Source: Chinchilla lanigera (Eukaryota; Chordata; Mammalia; Rodentia; Chinchillidae). From it: a stretch of DNA of 64,000 bases. Position numbers and translations under genes: made by a program. The stretch spans positions 3,566,593 to 3,630,592 of the forward strand of contig NW_004955416.1 of the NCBI RefSeq assembly GCF_000276665.1, given 5' to 3'. The notes below the pieces were generated by a model. It was not told the DNA's origin, searched no databases, and saw only the letters and a list, made by a program, of their open reading frames with translations. Positions 23,575-34,464 of the stretch are shown here, piece after piece (the first letter of the stretch is position 1; each line of letters begins with the position of its first letter).

Positions 23575-23690
23575 TTTTTAACATCCATTCTGTAAATGCT
23601 TATTAATCACCTACTACTCAGAAAAAGCCTGCTTTCAAGGTTCTATGCTGGACATAAAATAAGTAATAAATGGTCTATGTTATGTAGACA
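23575..23690 (+). repeat. L2-like LINE 3' fragment
   Basis: 'cattctgtaaatgcttatta', then 'atcacctactactcag' and 'ttctatgctggacataaaat', fits the tail of L2 ('attgagcacctactatgtgc' type). It is strongly diverged. Confidence 0.4.
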
Positions 23691-23904
23691 TTTATCACCT
23701 ATTACAGCTAAGAAGTATCTATACAAACACATGTAATTGTGCTGTATATTCTGTTAAACTCACCAAAGACTCTCTCCAGGTTATATGTGTTATTCATATA
23801 TTAGGAAGAATAAAAGCTTTTCCAAGAAAGAACTTTGTACTTTGTAATTAAGAAAGGAAAAATGATTGTTTAGGAAAATTGATTGATCATCTTTCAGATA
23901 GTTG

Positions 23905-23985
23905 GACATTCATTCATTCATTCATTTATACATTACATTTATTCAGTATTCTATGTAACACTTCTAAGTACTGGATACTTTTGCA
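23905..23985 (+). repeat. L2-like tail with (ATTC)n
   Basis: 'acattcattcattcattcat' is followed by 'tattcagtattctatgtaac' and 'cttctaagtactggata', the L2 3' signature. Confidence 0.4.
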
Positions 23986-24199
23986 TTTTTAAAATTTTTG
24001 AAATTTGTATTCATTAAATATATTTTACATTTGTAAATTAAAACATTAAATATTATACATATTAATGATCTACCATGTGATAGTTTAGTACATGTGTACA
24101 TTGGATAATTTTCAGTAGTGAAATTTTTAATGATAGTAATACATTATGTAACAATGAAATAAAACTGAGCAGTTTTTGAAAAGATAATATTAAATATCA

Positions 24200-24365
24200 C
24201 TAAGTGGGCATGGTAGTGCACACCTGTAATTCCATCACTGAGGATGTTGAGGCAGGAGGATCACTGCAAGTTCAAGGGCAGCCTGGGCTATACAGTGAGT
24301 CGAAGGCCACCCTGAACTATATAATGAGAACTTGTCTCAAAAAAAAAAAATAAACAAACAAATAA
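24200..24365 (+). mobile_element. B1 SINE, sense
   Basis: 'gggcatggtagtgcacacct', 'gtaattccatcac', 'gttgaggcaggaggatcact' and 'gcctgggctatacagtgagt' lead to 'acttgtctcaaaaaa' and a mixed A tail. It carries the B1 internal partial duplication ('cagcctgggctatac' versus 'ccaccctgaactata'). The L1-like flanks 'aatattaaatatcac' and 'aaatattaattgtcac' suggest a diverged TSD. Confidence 0.9.
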
Positions 24366-24502
24366 AATATTAATTGTCACTACTTTTTTCAAGTCCCAGT
24401 AATTTTCAAGCACATGTAGAGATTCTGTAAATTTTACTGTTAGTTTACATTCCTAAATTGTCTACATCTAGAAGTCTTGTTTTAAAGGTGAACACAGTGT
24501 AG

Positions 24503-24842
24503 TGTATTGGTCAGTGTTTCATCTTTGAGACACAACTTAAAAGAAAACAGATTTAGTTTGAAACATGATTTCATAGGATTTAGCCCATGGTTATTTAGTT
24601 CTAAGGCAATAATATAATAACAGAAAAGGATGGCAGAGAAAAGATTTTTAATTCATGGCAACCAGAAGCCAGAACAGGGGGCAAGTCACAGAAAGGAAGC
24701 AGGTAGAGACGAGCTAGAGACCCTCTCAAGGAAATAACATTTCCTTGTATCACTCCCTCAGACACACCCAAGTGTGTGCTTTATTAATCTTCTCTGTGAC
24801 TCCCAAGCTAAAGAAGTTAACACAATTAAGCTTATCCACCCA
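24503..24842 (-). mobile_element. MaLR LTR (left copy)
   Basis: The plus strand runs 'tgtattggtcagtgtttcat' to 'aagcttatccaccca'. It parallels the right copy: 'gagacacaacttaa', 'catgatttcataggatttag', 'ggcaaccagaagccagaaca', and 'agtgtgtgctttattaatct' near the end. Confidence 0.7.
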
Positions 24843-25130
24843 ATACCACCAGTGGTCAACTTGACATCCAAGCATATCTCTTTAAAACCACACTTAATCT
24901 ATAAATAACATGATACAATGATCCCATATATAATTAAAACACAATTCTCCCTTCCCCAAAGTCTAAATGGCCCCAACACTGTTAAAACTTCCAATCAAAC
25001 ACTCAAAACTCTTACCTATGAACTTCTGCATAAAAATCGAAAACAATTTGAGTAACCCCACAATACATTGGCATAAATTAAATACTCCCATTCCAAAATG
25101 GAGGAATAAGGAGATTGAAAAGAATTGGGC

Positions 25131-25285
25131 TAGCTGGGCATGATGGCATATGACTATAATCCTAACACTCACAAGTCTGAGGCAGGAGGATTGTCATGAG
25201 TTCAAGGCCAGCCAAGTTTACATAATGCATTCAAGGTCAGCCTGGACTAGACAGAGAGACCCTGTCTCAAAAAACAGAGAAAGAA
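25131..25285 (+). mobile_element. B1 SINE, sense, nested in MaLR relic
   Basis: 'agctgggcatgatggcatat', 'ataatcctaacactcacaag', 'ctgaggcaggaggattgtca', 'ttcaaggccagccaagttta' and 'agagaccctgtctcaaaaaa' give a complete B1 with its internal duplication. Its A-rich tail runs straight into the purine tract that follows. Confidence 0.92.
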
Positions 25286-25480
25286 AGCAGGGAAGGAAGG
25301 AAGGAAGGAAGGATAGAAGAAAAGGAGGAGAAGATGAGAGGAGAGGAGAAGAAAATAAAGAGAGGAGAGGAAAAGAAGAGAAGAAAGGAGAAGAGAAGAG
25401 AGAGAAGAGAAGAGAAGAGAAGAGAAGAGAAGAGAAGAGAAGAGAAGAGAAGAGAAGAGAAGAGAAGAAGAAAAGAAAAA
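25286..25480 (+). repeat. Long polypurine (GGAA)n/(AAGAG)n tract
   Basis: About 195 bp are almost purely A/G: first GGAA units, then a regular AGAAG/AGAGA array. It probably grew from the B1 A-tail. Frames of 143, 110 and 83 codons here are low-complexity artefacts. Confidence 0.97.
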
Positions 25481-26424
25481 ATAATTGGACCAAGACAAGA
25501 CTGAAACTCACATTAAGTCCTGTAGCTCCATATCCAGCATCTGAGATCACAATGGTGAGATTTGAGTTCCAAAAGGTTTAGACAGTGCCACCCCTATATC
25601 CTTCTATTACAGCCACATGGCCTCTGTCTTGGGCTGGCTCCACTCATGCTCCATGGATTTACTCACATGATATTCGACATTTCTGATAGTTTCAATGACC
25701 TGCAGTCTTCACTAACTTTGGTTTAATTCTCAGAGCTCACTCACTGCCCTGTCAAGGACTCCTTCCCTGACCTTCCAGACCTTCCTTTGAAATCTGGGTG
25801 GAAACCTTCCTGACTCCACAACACTTCCATTCCAATTGTCTGTAAAACCAGCACTTGGTGGACTTCATCAAGGTCTACTGTCAGCTGGAGCAGTAGCTAG
25901 GCCCCCTTAGACCCTGAGTGAAGTAGCTTCTGAGTGCTTAGATGACTGAGCATGATGAAATGAACCCTGGAGGAAACAATTCCCTAGGAGATCCTTCCCA
26001 GGCTGAGATTTCAGAGGCTCTCTTTTGAAATGAAATGTTGACACATTGCACCCTTGAGCCTGTCATTGGTGGGGTCTTACTGACTTCTGAAATATCCTCA
26101 GCATAGCTTTCTTCTTGTCCCTATAGAGTATTTGGTTTCTTTTTGACAGTACTAATCTCTTCAGCAATCACACTTCATTGGCCCTAACTTTACATATGGT
26201 TCCTTGTGGGCCAAAATTTAAGTTTTTCAAATGTTTTTAGTATTTGACCCCAGTTCTCACTACTAGTCTGTCTAAAAACACTGAGCAGTACCTATGTCAT
26301 ATCCTGAATGTTGAAGTGTCTTGAAATTTCCTCTGCCAACTCAGTAATCCACACTCTACTGAATGTCAGTCTCTTAAATAGTATCAGAATATTGGCAAAA
26401 TGTAGACAAATTCTTGGCATAAAT

Positions 26425-26720
26425 GAAATATGCAGGACCTCTCATTGAAGGGGTCCGTTGGGTTCTTGCTGTACCCTGGGAAGGAACAGTGGCAAGAATG
26501 AGGAAAAAAATAGACAAGAGACAAAATCTGGGATCAGGTGCATGTCCTCTCTCAAGTGGAAGAGGGGAACTACTCAAGAACAGTAGAGCATTTATTTATA
26601 CCTTCAAGAGGCTGGTTAATTTTCACCTCGCTGACCAGCAATCAGTTAACAAGCTAAAACGGCTATTTCACATGTTTTGAGGAACTCCCGTGTTCTTGGG
26701 CTGGCTTTTTCCTGCATGTG
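26425..26720 (-). mobile_element. Probable ERV LTR nested in MaLR internal region
   Basis: MaLR colinearity breaks at about 26430 and resumes with 'tttttcctgcatgtg' and 'ttccagcttccacagc' near 26710. The inserted block contains 'catttatttatacc' (26590), the reverse of a TATAAATAAA-type signal. It also has a CpG-bearing end 'ggggtccgttgggttcttgc'. Both are typical of ERVK-type LTRs read in reverse. Boundaries are approximate and no TSD was identified. Confidence 0.4.
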
Positions 26721-27016
26721 TAATCATTTTCCAGCTTCCACAGCTCCCAGCATCTCATTCCAGTTTCCAGTAGAATCCTCCTTTCCATCTGAAACCTCGT
26801 GAGCCTGGCTTTCACTGTCCACATTTCTGTGAGTATTCTGGTTCTCTAAATTCTCACCAAAATAACCTAGCATCTCCTTACATCATTCTAGGGATTCTCC
26901 AGTCTACATCTCCAAACTTTTCCAAACACCTCCAGGAAGCCAGTTCTGAAGACTTCTAAACCACATAGTCAGGTATACTCATAGCAACTACTCTACTTCT
27001 CTGATACCAATTTTCT

Positions 27017-27358
27017 ATACTAGGCAGCTTTCCCATCACTGAGACACAATACCCAACAACCACAATTCAAGGAGAAAAATTAAATTTGGACCATGATTTC
27101 AAGGGATTTAGCTTATGATCAGCTGGCTTCAATGAAGAAACATTATGAAGAAAAAATAAGAGAAGAAAGGTACTAAGTTTATGGTGACCAATAAGCAGAG
27201 CAAGGCAGCAGGCTCAGGAAGAAAGGGGCAAGGGACCAGATATGGACCACAAAGCCCTGCCTCCATGACCCACCCACACACACTCAGAAGTGTGATTTGT
27301 TAATCCCAGGGTAGCTCACAAGCCAATCAGGTTGACACAATTATGTTTAACCACTACA
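27017..27358 (-). mobile_element. MaLR LTR (right copy)
   Basis: It shares order and wording with the left copy: 'gagacacaatacccaac', 'catgatttcaagggatttag', 'atggtgaccaataagcagag', 'agaagtgtgatttgttaatc'. It ends 'tttaaccactaca'. The copies differ at many sites, so the integration is old. Confidence 0.7.
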
Positions 27359-27546
27359 TACAGTGATGTTTAATTCTAGTTATTCTGTTAAAAAGTGATA
27401 TTTCTTAACATTTTTTCCATTGAATTTAGTTTTCAGGGAGCAAGTCAAAGTTATCTTTTAAGAATTTTATGGTTTGTATTTTACATTGATGTCTTGATCC
27501 ATTTTGAGTTAATTTTGTGAAGGGTCTAAAGCATTTGTACAAATTG

Positions 27547-27612
27547 ATCTCTCTTTTTCTCTCTCTCCCTCCCTCCCTTCCCCCTTCCTCTCTTTTTCCT
27601 TCCCTCCTTTTC
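27547..27612. repeat. Polypyrimidine (CT)n/(CCCT)n tract
   Basis: 'ctctctttttctctctctcc' continues with CCCT repeats and 'ccttcctctctttttcc', expanded inside the L1. Confidence 0.93.
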
Positions 27613-27792
27613 CCTGTATAAGCACATTTGTTTGTTCCATGACAATTTTTGAAAAGATTGTTCTTTCTTCATTGAATTGCCTCAGCTCCTTTGTCAAACA
27701 GCACTGGACTATATTTGGGTGAGGCCTAATTCTGGGTCCCTGTTTTATTCCAGAGATCTATGTGCCTACTTCTCACCAATACTATACTTCAT

Positions 27793-27876
27793 ACTACAAA
27801 CCAAATAAACCATGCCCTTCTCTAAGTTGTGGGTGTCATATATTTGGTCTCAGCCATGGAGAAAATGACTAATACA
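27793..27876 (+). mobile_element. MaLR-like LTR 3' fragment, sense
   Basis: 'actacaaaccaaataaacca' (with the AATAAA signal), 'ttgtgggtgtcatatatttg' and 'agaaaatgactaataca' match the 3' ends of the sense LTRs at 11694 and 37285. Only about 84 bp survive. Confidence 0.6.
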
Positions 27877-28142
27877 TTTATCAAGAAGTGTCCATTTGAC
27901 TTCTATTTCTTGTCATTTTACATTAGTTGGGACTTCCAGTACAATGTTGAAATGAAGTGATGAAAGGGAATGTCTTTCCCTTTTACTTGATGCTACAGGG
28001 AAATCTTGCCTATTAAGTAAGATGATACCTGTTAGGTTTATAGTTCTTTATCAGGATGTTATGAGGATGTTCTTCTATAGTCTTAGTTTGCTAACAAAAT
28101 TTTTTATGGAATACTGGAATTTTTTTAAATTTTTTTCTGCAT

Positions 28143-28544
28143 TGTGTTAGTCAGTCTTCTATTAGTGCTATAATTAAATATCTAAGGTGCAGTAGCTTAT
28201 AAAGAAAAGAAGTTTATTTAGCTCACAGTCTGAAAGTCCAAAGAGCATGGCACTACTCTGGTGGGGAACTTCTGGTTTATCACATCATGGTAGAATTCAT
28301 CACAAAGGCGGGAACATGTGTAAGAGGGAGACACCACATGCCAAGAAAGAAAGTCCATCAGACTGAGGCTCCCACAAGAACTATGTTAATTCCTCTAAAG
28401 TCATGCTCCCCATGAGCTGATGGCCTTCCACTAGGATCCATCTTTTCAAACTCCTACCACCCTTTAACATCTTCACACTAGGAACCAACCTGCCAACACA
28501 CAAACCTTTGCAGGACAGATTTAGTCCATCTGCAGACTATAGCA
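28143..28544 (-). mobile_element. MaLR LTR (MST/MLT1-like), antisense, perfect TSD
   Basis: 'tgtgttagtcagtcttctat' to 'gcagactatagca' has TG...CA ends. It is flanked by identical 'tgcat' at 28138-28142 and 28545-28549. 'gcttataaagaaaagaagtt' and 'tttagctcacagtctgaaag' are classic MaLR LTR text in reverse. It splits the L1 cleanly. Confidence 0.87.
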
Positions 28545-29744
28545 TGCATATATCCATATGATCATGTGATTGTTCTGTTTTGGTCTGTTAGTATAATAGA
28601 CTACGTTAAATTTTTTTCATATGCTGAACCATATTTGCATACTTGTGATATATCCCACTTGATCATGGTATATCATCTTAGAAATATGATATTGGATCCA
28701 ATTTGTTGATATTTTTGAGCATTTTCACATTTGAGCTCATGAGAGATCTTTGTAGTTTTTAACTTCTCTTTTGTTTCAGTACTAGGGTAATGCTAAATTC
28801 ATAGAACGCATTAAGAAGTTTTTTCTGTGCTTCTATCTTCTGGAAGATACTGTAGAAAATTAGTATGACTTTTTCCTTAAATGTTTATTAGAAGTCTCAG
28901 TAAACCTATCTGGGCCTGTGGATCTCTGTTGTGCAAGGTTATAATTAAGAATTGATTGCATTTCTTTAAAAGATACTGTACAGGCCTACACATCTTGTCC
29001 ATCTCTTCTTGTGGGAGTGTTAGAAGATTCTGTCTTCCAAGTAATTTGTCCTTTTCATCTATGTCAACAAATTTGTGACTATAAAGAGAGTTATTCACAA
29101 TACTCCTGTATTATCTTTTTAATGACAATGGGATCTGTAGTGATTTCTCCTCTTTTATTTCATATGTTACTAATTTGTGTCTTCTTTTTTCCCCTTCATT
29201 TGACTAGAGGCTTATCAATTTTATCAGTCATTTCAAAGAAATGACTCACTTTTAATTTTGTTGATACATTGAGAAAATCAATAATTTCCATTTTTAATTT
29301 CTTTGATTTTTTGTTCTAATTTTTATTATCTCTTTTTCTGCTTACTTTGGATTGCTTGTTTTCTCTAGATTTCCAAGATAGTTTATTGATTTTATATCTT
29401 CCTGATTTTCGTATGCTCATGTACTCAACCCTTTATGCTTTCCTCTCAGCACTGCTTTCTCTGAATCCAATAGACTTTGACAAATAGTACTTTTATTTTC
29501 ATTTACTTAAAAATATTTTAAATTTATATTGAGATTTTTTCTATGAACTATGTGCTATTTAGAAGTATGTTGCTTCCTTCAACTCGACCTCACTTCTCAA
29601 TAGCCCTCTCACCTTTGAATCATTAGTGGGTTAATCCATTGATGAGATTAGTCCTCTCAGAATTTGGCTACCTCTCCAGAAATTTCTTAACTCAGTAGGT
29701 AATCAAGTATTAACTTTCACAGTTAGACTCTTGAAATACATTTA

Positions 29745-30384
29745 AATCCCATCATTCCTTGAGATTCATTACAAGACCCCAACTGGGTTCTTGAAACCAG
29801 ATACTACAGTACTAAACTACGCCTATGCTGTGTTTTGTCCAACACCTACTATGATAAAGTTTAATTTATACTTTAGGCAGGGTAAGTGATTAATAGGAAT
29901 CACTAACAATAATAGAACAATTAAAATTATTATAATAAAAGCTTTATGAATGTGGTCTCTCTCTCAAAATATCTTATTGTACTTCCACATTTTATCTGAC
30001 AGAAATACTTTATGGCTGCTCTTTGGCACACCTAAATTTCCAACACTACTACTCCTATGACTTGGGTCATTATTAAGTAAAATAAGGGTTCTCTGAACAC
30101 AAGCACTGTGATACAATGACATAAATCTGACAACTGAGATGGCTACTGGGTGACTAACACATGCATAGTATATACAGTGCAAATAGCATGAAAGAGATGA
30201 TTCACGTCTAGAAAAGACAGAGTGGAATGCCACAAATTTCACTGTGGTACTCAGAATGGTACACAATTTAAAAGTAATGAATTGTCTACCTCTGGAAGTT
30301 TCCAGTTAATATTTTTAGATGATGGTTGACCCCTTGATATTGAAACTAAAGAAAGGGAAACCAAAGACAGTGGAGGACACTATA
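29745..30384 (-). mobile_element. Tigger1/MER2-type DNA transposon (pogo/TcMar-Tigger), antisense
   Basis: Read in reverse it follows Tigger1/MER2. 'ggttgaccccttgatattga' (30326) is the decayed 'ggttgaccgcgggtaactga' motif. 'caagcactgtgatacaatga' (30100) and 'attaagtaaaataagggttc' (30072) match the 5' leader. 'taaagtttaatttatacttt' (29855) and 'gtggtctctctctcaaaata' (29952) match the 3' end. The transposase body is deleted, giving a non-autonomous relic. TA dinucleotides are expected at both ends; exact ends are uncertain. Confidence 0.75.
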
Positions 30385-32940
30385 CTTGTTTAATTCTAAA
30401 ATAAACAGAGAAGAAAGAATAGATTTTTAAAAAGCAAATGATGCATAAAGAAATCAAATACCAAGCTAGTAAATTTAAATGCTTTCTTCTGAAGTGCAAA
30501 TGGAATATTCACCAAGAGACACCATAAACTGAGCATACACGTGACATCATTATGAGGAGCATGGTGTCATTAATAGGTCTGAGTATATTGCAAAGGATCA
30601 AAATGGTAGAGCATGTTCTGTGATCAGAACAGTATTAAACTAAAATTCAGTACCAATAAGATTTAAATAAAAAATGAAGGGAAAAACAGATAACTAGAAA
30701 ATCTCCAAATATTTCAAAATGAAACAGACTTCTGAATAACCCAAAAGTCAAGGAAGAAATCTCACAGAAATCAGAAGCCCATTAAACCTCAACAGTCTAT
30801 TATCCTTGTGAGAATGAGATTATCAGAGCAATTCAGAAACCAAGTTTTAATTAGTGGAAGATACAGGAAGATTTGGAGGACCTGTGCCTGCAAGAAGAGC
30901 GTGGAACACTGAATGAAAGGGCTTGGTGCTGCTACTTAAGGGCTGAGAAACTTTCTGAAATCCTTTGGAAAGGGCATTTTTCCATCAGAAAATAAGAATA
31001 GTAGCACTTGCAATCTCACATCTTTGTGAAAGAAAAATAAAACAAAAAATTAAAAAACATCTGCAAAAGCATCCGCAAAGCCCATTTGAGAGGATGCTTA
31101 ACAAAATCTAGTTGAAAGGAAAAGCATTTTGAGGTTATCTAAATAATAGTACTTTTAATTTTCAATTTTGCCTAGATTTCAATCAAACAAGAACGAGAAT
31201 ATATATATTTACATGTGAAGATTTCAGTTTTACCTAACTGGTTCATCCATAAGAGAATTCATTGAGGATAACTCTTCAAAAGAAATTTTTAGATTAAAAG
31301 AAAAAAGCAAAAAAATAGGCCTTCAGAGAGAGGTCAGAGCTGAGAAAAGAAAGTATGTGATCCTATTCTTACATACTGTCCCTTAACCGAACCAATGAAT
31401 TCCAGCTTCTTAAACAAATAATATTTCCACTTCAGTGCTATTTACAGCCATAGCCTAAAGCACAAAGATCAGACTCAGCATCTGATTAAACTAAGTTTTA
31501 TAAAGAATGACAAAATAATTGGTAAAAACATTTCAGCGTGGGTATGTAAAATAGAAAAAAACAAAGTAGCAAATGTTCAAAGCACAATGGGTTTGGGGGA
31601 ACAACACTGTCTCTTCTCTTTGGCGTTTCTCTAGGATTCCTCTCTTGGCTGGTTGACAAAAACCTGTCCGTCAGCTGCAAGCCTGAGCCTATCAGCCTTA
31701 CAAATCAGAGTTAATAAAAGTCAATCAGTGATGGTTTAACTCGCTTGCTACTGCCTGAAGCAGGATTCAGCCCCAGTGTCTGTCATCCACTTAAACATTT
31801 TCTGTGGCTGCCCATAAACTCTAAAAATGTATTCAGCTACATTTCTATAGGTAGGAAGCTACTTCTGTAAATATATAGCAGGCCAACACAGATGCTAATG
31901 AACAATTAGAGGTAAATGTATAGTTATAAACTTAACCCTCTCTAGTTGTAAACGCATAGGAAAGTTCAGGTTTCTTAAACCAATGATGATAATTTAATAG
32001 TTTTGCTCTGTACATACATGCCTTTCAGTATAACTGGTACTTGTGCCATGACTGCCATTACATCTGTGTTGGCTTGTGATGTGTCCAATAAATTAAACAT
32101 GTTGATGTATTCATTGCCCAAATCCCAATGACAATGTTGATGAAGATTAAAATACAGGGTCTAAAATCACACACTATGAGAGCTATTGTTTAACCCTGTC
32201 AGATCCAAGGTTTTGCTTATCTATGCAGGCAACAGCCAAATTATCTGTCTTAGCTAAGAATGCTCTTCAACCAGACACGTGTACCCAGTGCTCAGAAGGG
32301 ATGGTTAGGAAAGAGTCAGGAGAGAATAAAAACCTGGGAAAGGGCACTAAGATAAATACTAAGCAATGGCAAGCTCTCTTCTAACCACAAATCCCTTACT
32401 TTTGGATACATGCGATCCATCAACTACGGTGGATATTTAAAGGTTTTTTTTAACTATTACAACAAAACACATATATTAATCCCCCTTAAAATATTCCTCT
32501 TCACTTCAAACACATATACTCCTTTGTTCTTAATCATTATCTGAAGCAGTTCTGGAAGTGTCTTTCCCAGTGTCTTCAGTTGCGTTATTCTGGCTGCTTC
32601 AGTGTCCTGAATCAACGTAGAACATTTACATTTCATGGCCATTTAGACTTCTTTGGAAAAAGGCCAGAAGATGCGCAGTGCCTGATCCAGTGGATGAGGG
32701 CACATTGTAATATTTTTTGAGCCTGCCTTTCCTTCGACAGGAACATTTACCATATTTTTGGTCACATCTCATAACAACACCCATGAAACAAGACTTCAGA
32801 ACTGCTTTAAAAAGTGGCAAGAATGACAAGTGTGCTCAAGCACAGGAGAGTATTTTGAGAGGAATTAGTGGCAATTTGCCTTTTATTGTAATAAACTTTT
32901 AAAAATTTAAACATTCGCTGAATATTTTGACCACACCTCA
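30385..32940. other. Single-copy AT-rich DNA
   Basis: No transposon or exon is recognised over about 2.5 kb. Short frames at 31498-31680 and 32457-32902 are unsupported. Confidence 0.5.
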
Positions 32941-32953
32941 TAGATGGGGGTCA

Positions 32954-33150
32954 TGTTAAACTGAATCAAAGTTGAATATATTTTCTGATTCATTCATTTA
33001 TTCATTCAATAAACATTTGCTGAATGACAACTGTGTGCCATGTTAAATTGAATTAACGTAGAATATATTTTCTCATTCATTCATTCATTTATTCATAAAC
33101 ATTTGCTGAATTCAATAAACATTTGCTGAATGTGTGTCATGTATGTCTGT
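32954..33150 (+). repeat. L2-like tail with 87-bp tandem duplication
   Basis: 'tgttaaactgaatcaaagtt' at 32954 recurs, diverged, at 33041. Each copy leads through 'gaatatattttct' and an (ATTC)n run to 'aaacatttgctgaat'; a third partial 'aataaacatttgctgaat' lies near 33115. The (TTCA)n plus 'aataaacatttgctgaatg' text is the L2 3' terminus. Confidence 0.65.
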
Positions 33151-33159
33151 GCACTTAAC

Positions 33160-33465
33160 AGAAAAATATTATGTGAGTCCATATGAATTTTAAGTATATG
33201 CTAAATAGATGTTTAATTTAAATAAATTTAAAATATATTGAATTTACATGTTAGTCACATTTTAAAAATTAAAGTGAAATGTATATAATTATTTGTTATA
33301 TAATATTTTATTTAACCCAATATATCCAAGTATTGCTTCAACATGTAGTCAAAACAAATACTTATTAAAGAGATATTTTACATTATAACTCAGACCAGTC
33401 AGGTTTCAAGGACTCATAGCCACATGTGACCCAGGACTGCCGTATTGAGCAATGCAGATCTAGAT
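33160..33465. mobile_element. hAT-Charlie type DNA transposon fragment
   Basis: 'attttatttaacccaatata' (33306), 'gatattttacattataactc' (33372) and 'catagccacatgtgacccag' (33415) are present. 'ctgccgtattgagcaatgca' (33438) completes the signature of a common mammalian hAT family ('gccacatgtggctagtggct' type). The far end is lost and orientation is not assigned. Confidence 0.6.
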
Positions 33466-33599
33466 GCTAAGGTGACTGATGGGATGGGAAAATGAACAAA
33501 ATACTTTTACCCTCATAGATATTAACCCTGAAGAGGAGACAGATGGTAAAGTTGTTCATCTGGAACAAGTGTCAGTTGTCTAAGGTGTCAGTTTGTTGG

Positions 33600-33800
33600 T
33601 GTGCCCTCACATGGCCATATGTGCTCTGGTCCCAGCCACCTCTCCAAACTCATCATCAAAACCATGACCATAGCCCTTTGTCCTTCCTGGGCTCCGGTTA
33701 CACTGCCCATCCTACTCTCCCCTGAACAACACAGCCGAGTCCAAGTCCATTCCTCCTCGTGGTATTTCTATCCATCTGGAACACTCTTCCCCATGACATA
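33600..33800. repeat. Possible L2 LINE fragment
   Basis: 'cttcctgggctccggttaca' and 'tctggaacactcttccccat' resemble L2 coding-end text. This would explain the locally higher GC and the 60-66 codon frames here. Weak call. Confidence 0.35.
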
Positions 33801-33834
33801 AGAATACTTTTTAAACTCTTTAAAACAATGTTCA

Positions 33835-33965
33835 CAATAATAATAACAGCAATAGAGTGCTCTCTAGGTACATTACATGTATTTTTCTCAGTGAATTAAG
33901 CTACAACAAAATAATGGGGTAGGAATCATTAATATGTACATTTTATACTTAAGGAAGCTGTACTT
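33835..33965 (-). repeat. MIR SINE, antisense
   Basis: 'ctaggtacattacatgtatt', 'ctacaacaaaataatggggt', 'aggaatcattaatatgtaca' and 'tttatacttaaggaagctg' follow the reverse MIR core ('acaacaaccctatgaggtag' type). Confidence 0.6.
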
Positions 33966-34239
33966 TACACAAGTTATATATACTTCACTTAACTTTTTCT
34001 TTATATACTTACTTCATTTATTTAACTTGTTCAGTTACTATCGCCTTAAGATTTATTATTACAGGTACAATTGCTGGATCAAAAACCAGGAACACTTTGA
34101 GGGCTTGGGGACAGATTGTTAAACTAACTCCACCAAAATTTTGCCAGTGAAAGTCCCACCCAGCCATGTTAGCAACCGCTCTTGTCCCCTGTGTCATTGT
34201 TTGCAATCTAGTTGTTTCATAGAAGAATGATGCCATCTC

Positions 34240-34355
34240 GGGGCTGGGGATTTAGCTCAGCGGCAAAAGCGCCTGCCTGGCAAGCGCAAAGTTGTGAGTT
34301 CGGTTCCCGGTACCGGAGAAAAAACCAGAAAAACCAAAAAAAAAAAAAAAAAAAA
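34240..34355 (+). mobile_element. Young ID SINE with perfect 19-bp TSD
   Basis: It is the best-preserved ID of the window: 'ggggctggggatttagctca', 'gcgcctgcctggcaagcgca', 'gagttcggttcccggtaccg', then an A-rich tail. The flanking 19 bp (34221-34239 and 34356-34374, beginning 'agaagaatga') are identical. CpGs are retained in both promoter boxes, which also argues for recent insertion. Confidence 0.97.
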
Positions 34356-34464
34356 AGAAGAATGATGCCATCTCAATGTCTTCAAATTTTTTAATGATCT
34401 GGTTCCTTGTGGGGATACACATTTTGGATATTTGTTGAAAATTTTTACCCATCTCTTTTTGTTA

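Larger units (their letters stand above)
24503..27358 (-). mobile_element. MaLR provirus relic with two LTRs, antisense
   Basis: Two related LTRs in the same antisense orientation (24503-24842 and 27017-27358) bracket sequence that follows a MaLR internal region in reverse. 'ttctcccttccccaaagtct' (24944) lies next to the left LTR. 'agtgaagtagcttctgagtg' (25917), 'tctctgataccaattttcta' (26999) and further colinear blocks lead to the right LTR. MaLR internals have no functional gag/pol, and none is seen here. A B1, a polypurine tract and another LTR-like insert are nested inside. No clean outer TSD remains. Confidence 0.7.
27365..29575 (-). mobile_element. Ancient L1 LINE, antisense, interrupted
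   Basis: Colinear reverse L1 ORF2 landmarks are 'gatccattttgagttaattt' (27495) and 'cattgaattgcctcagctcc' (27670). Later ones are 'cttccagtacaatgttgaaa' (27932), 'tcccacttgatcatggtata' (28652) and 'gtaaacctatctgggcctgt' (28900). It is interrupted by an LTR 3' piece (27793-27876), a full LTR (28143-28544) and a CT-rich expansion at 27547-27610. No usable ORF remains. Confidence 0.8.

Noticed and set aside
25150..25581. Frames of 143 (plus), 110 and 83 (minus) codons
   Set aside because: They consist of Lys/Arg/Glu or Ser/Leu/Phe runs produced by the polypurine tract and a B1; low-complexity artefacts.
34240..34320. tRNA-like A and B boxes, a possible tRNA-Ala gene
   Set aside because: Retroposed ID SINE with A tail and 19-bp TSD; no acceptor stem pairing or anticodon arm as in a true tRNA. 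The same reasoning applies to the other ID copies.
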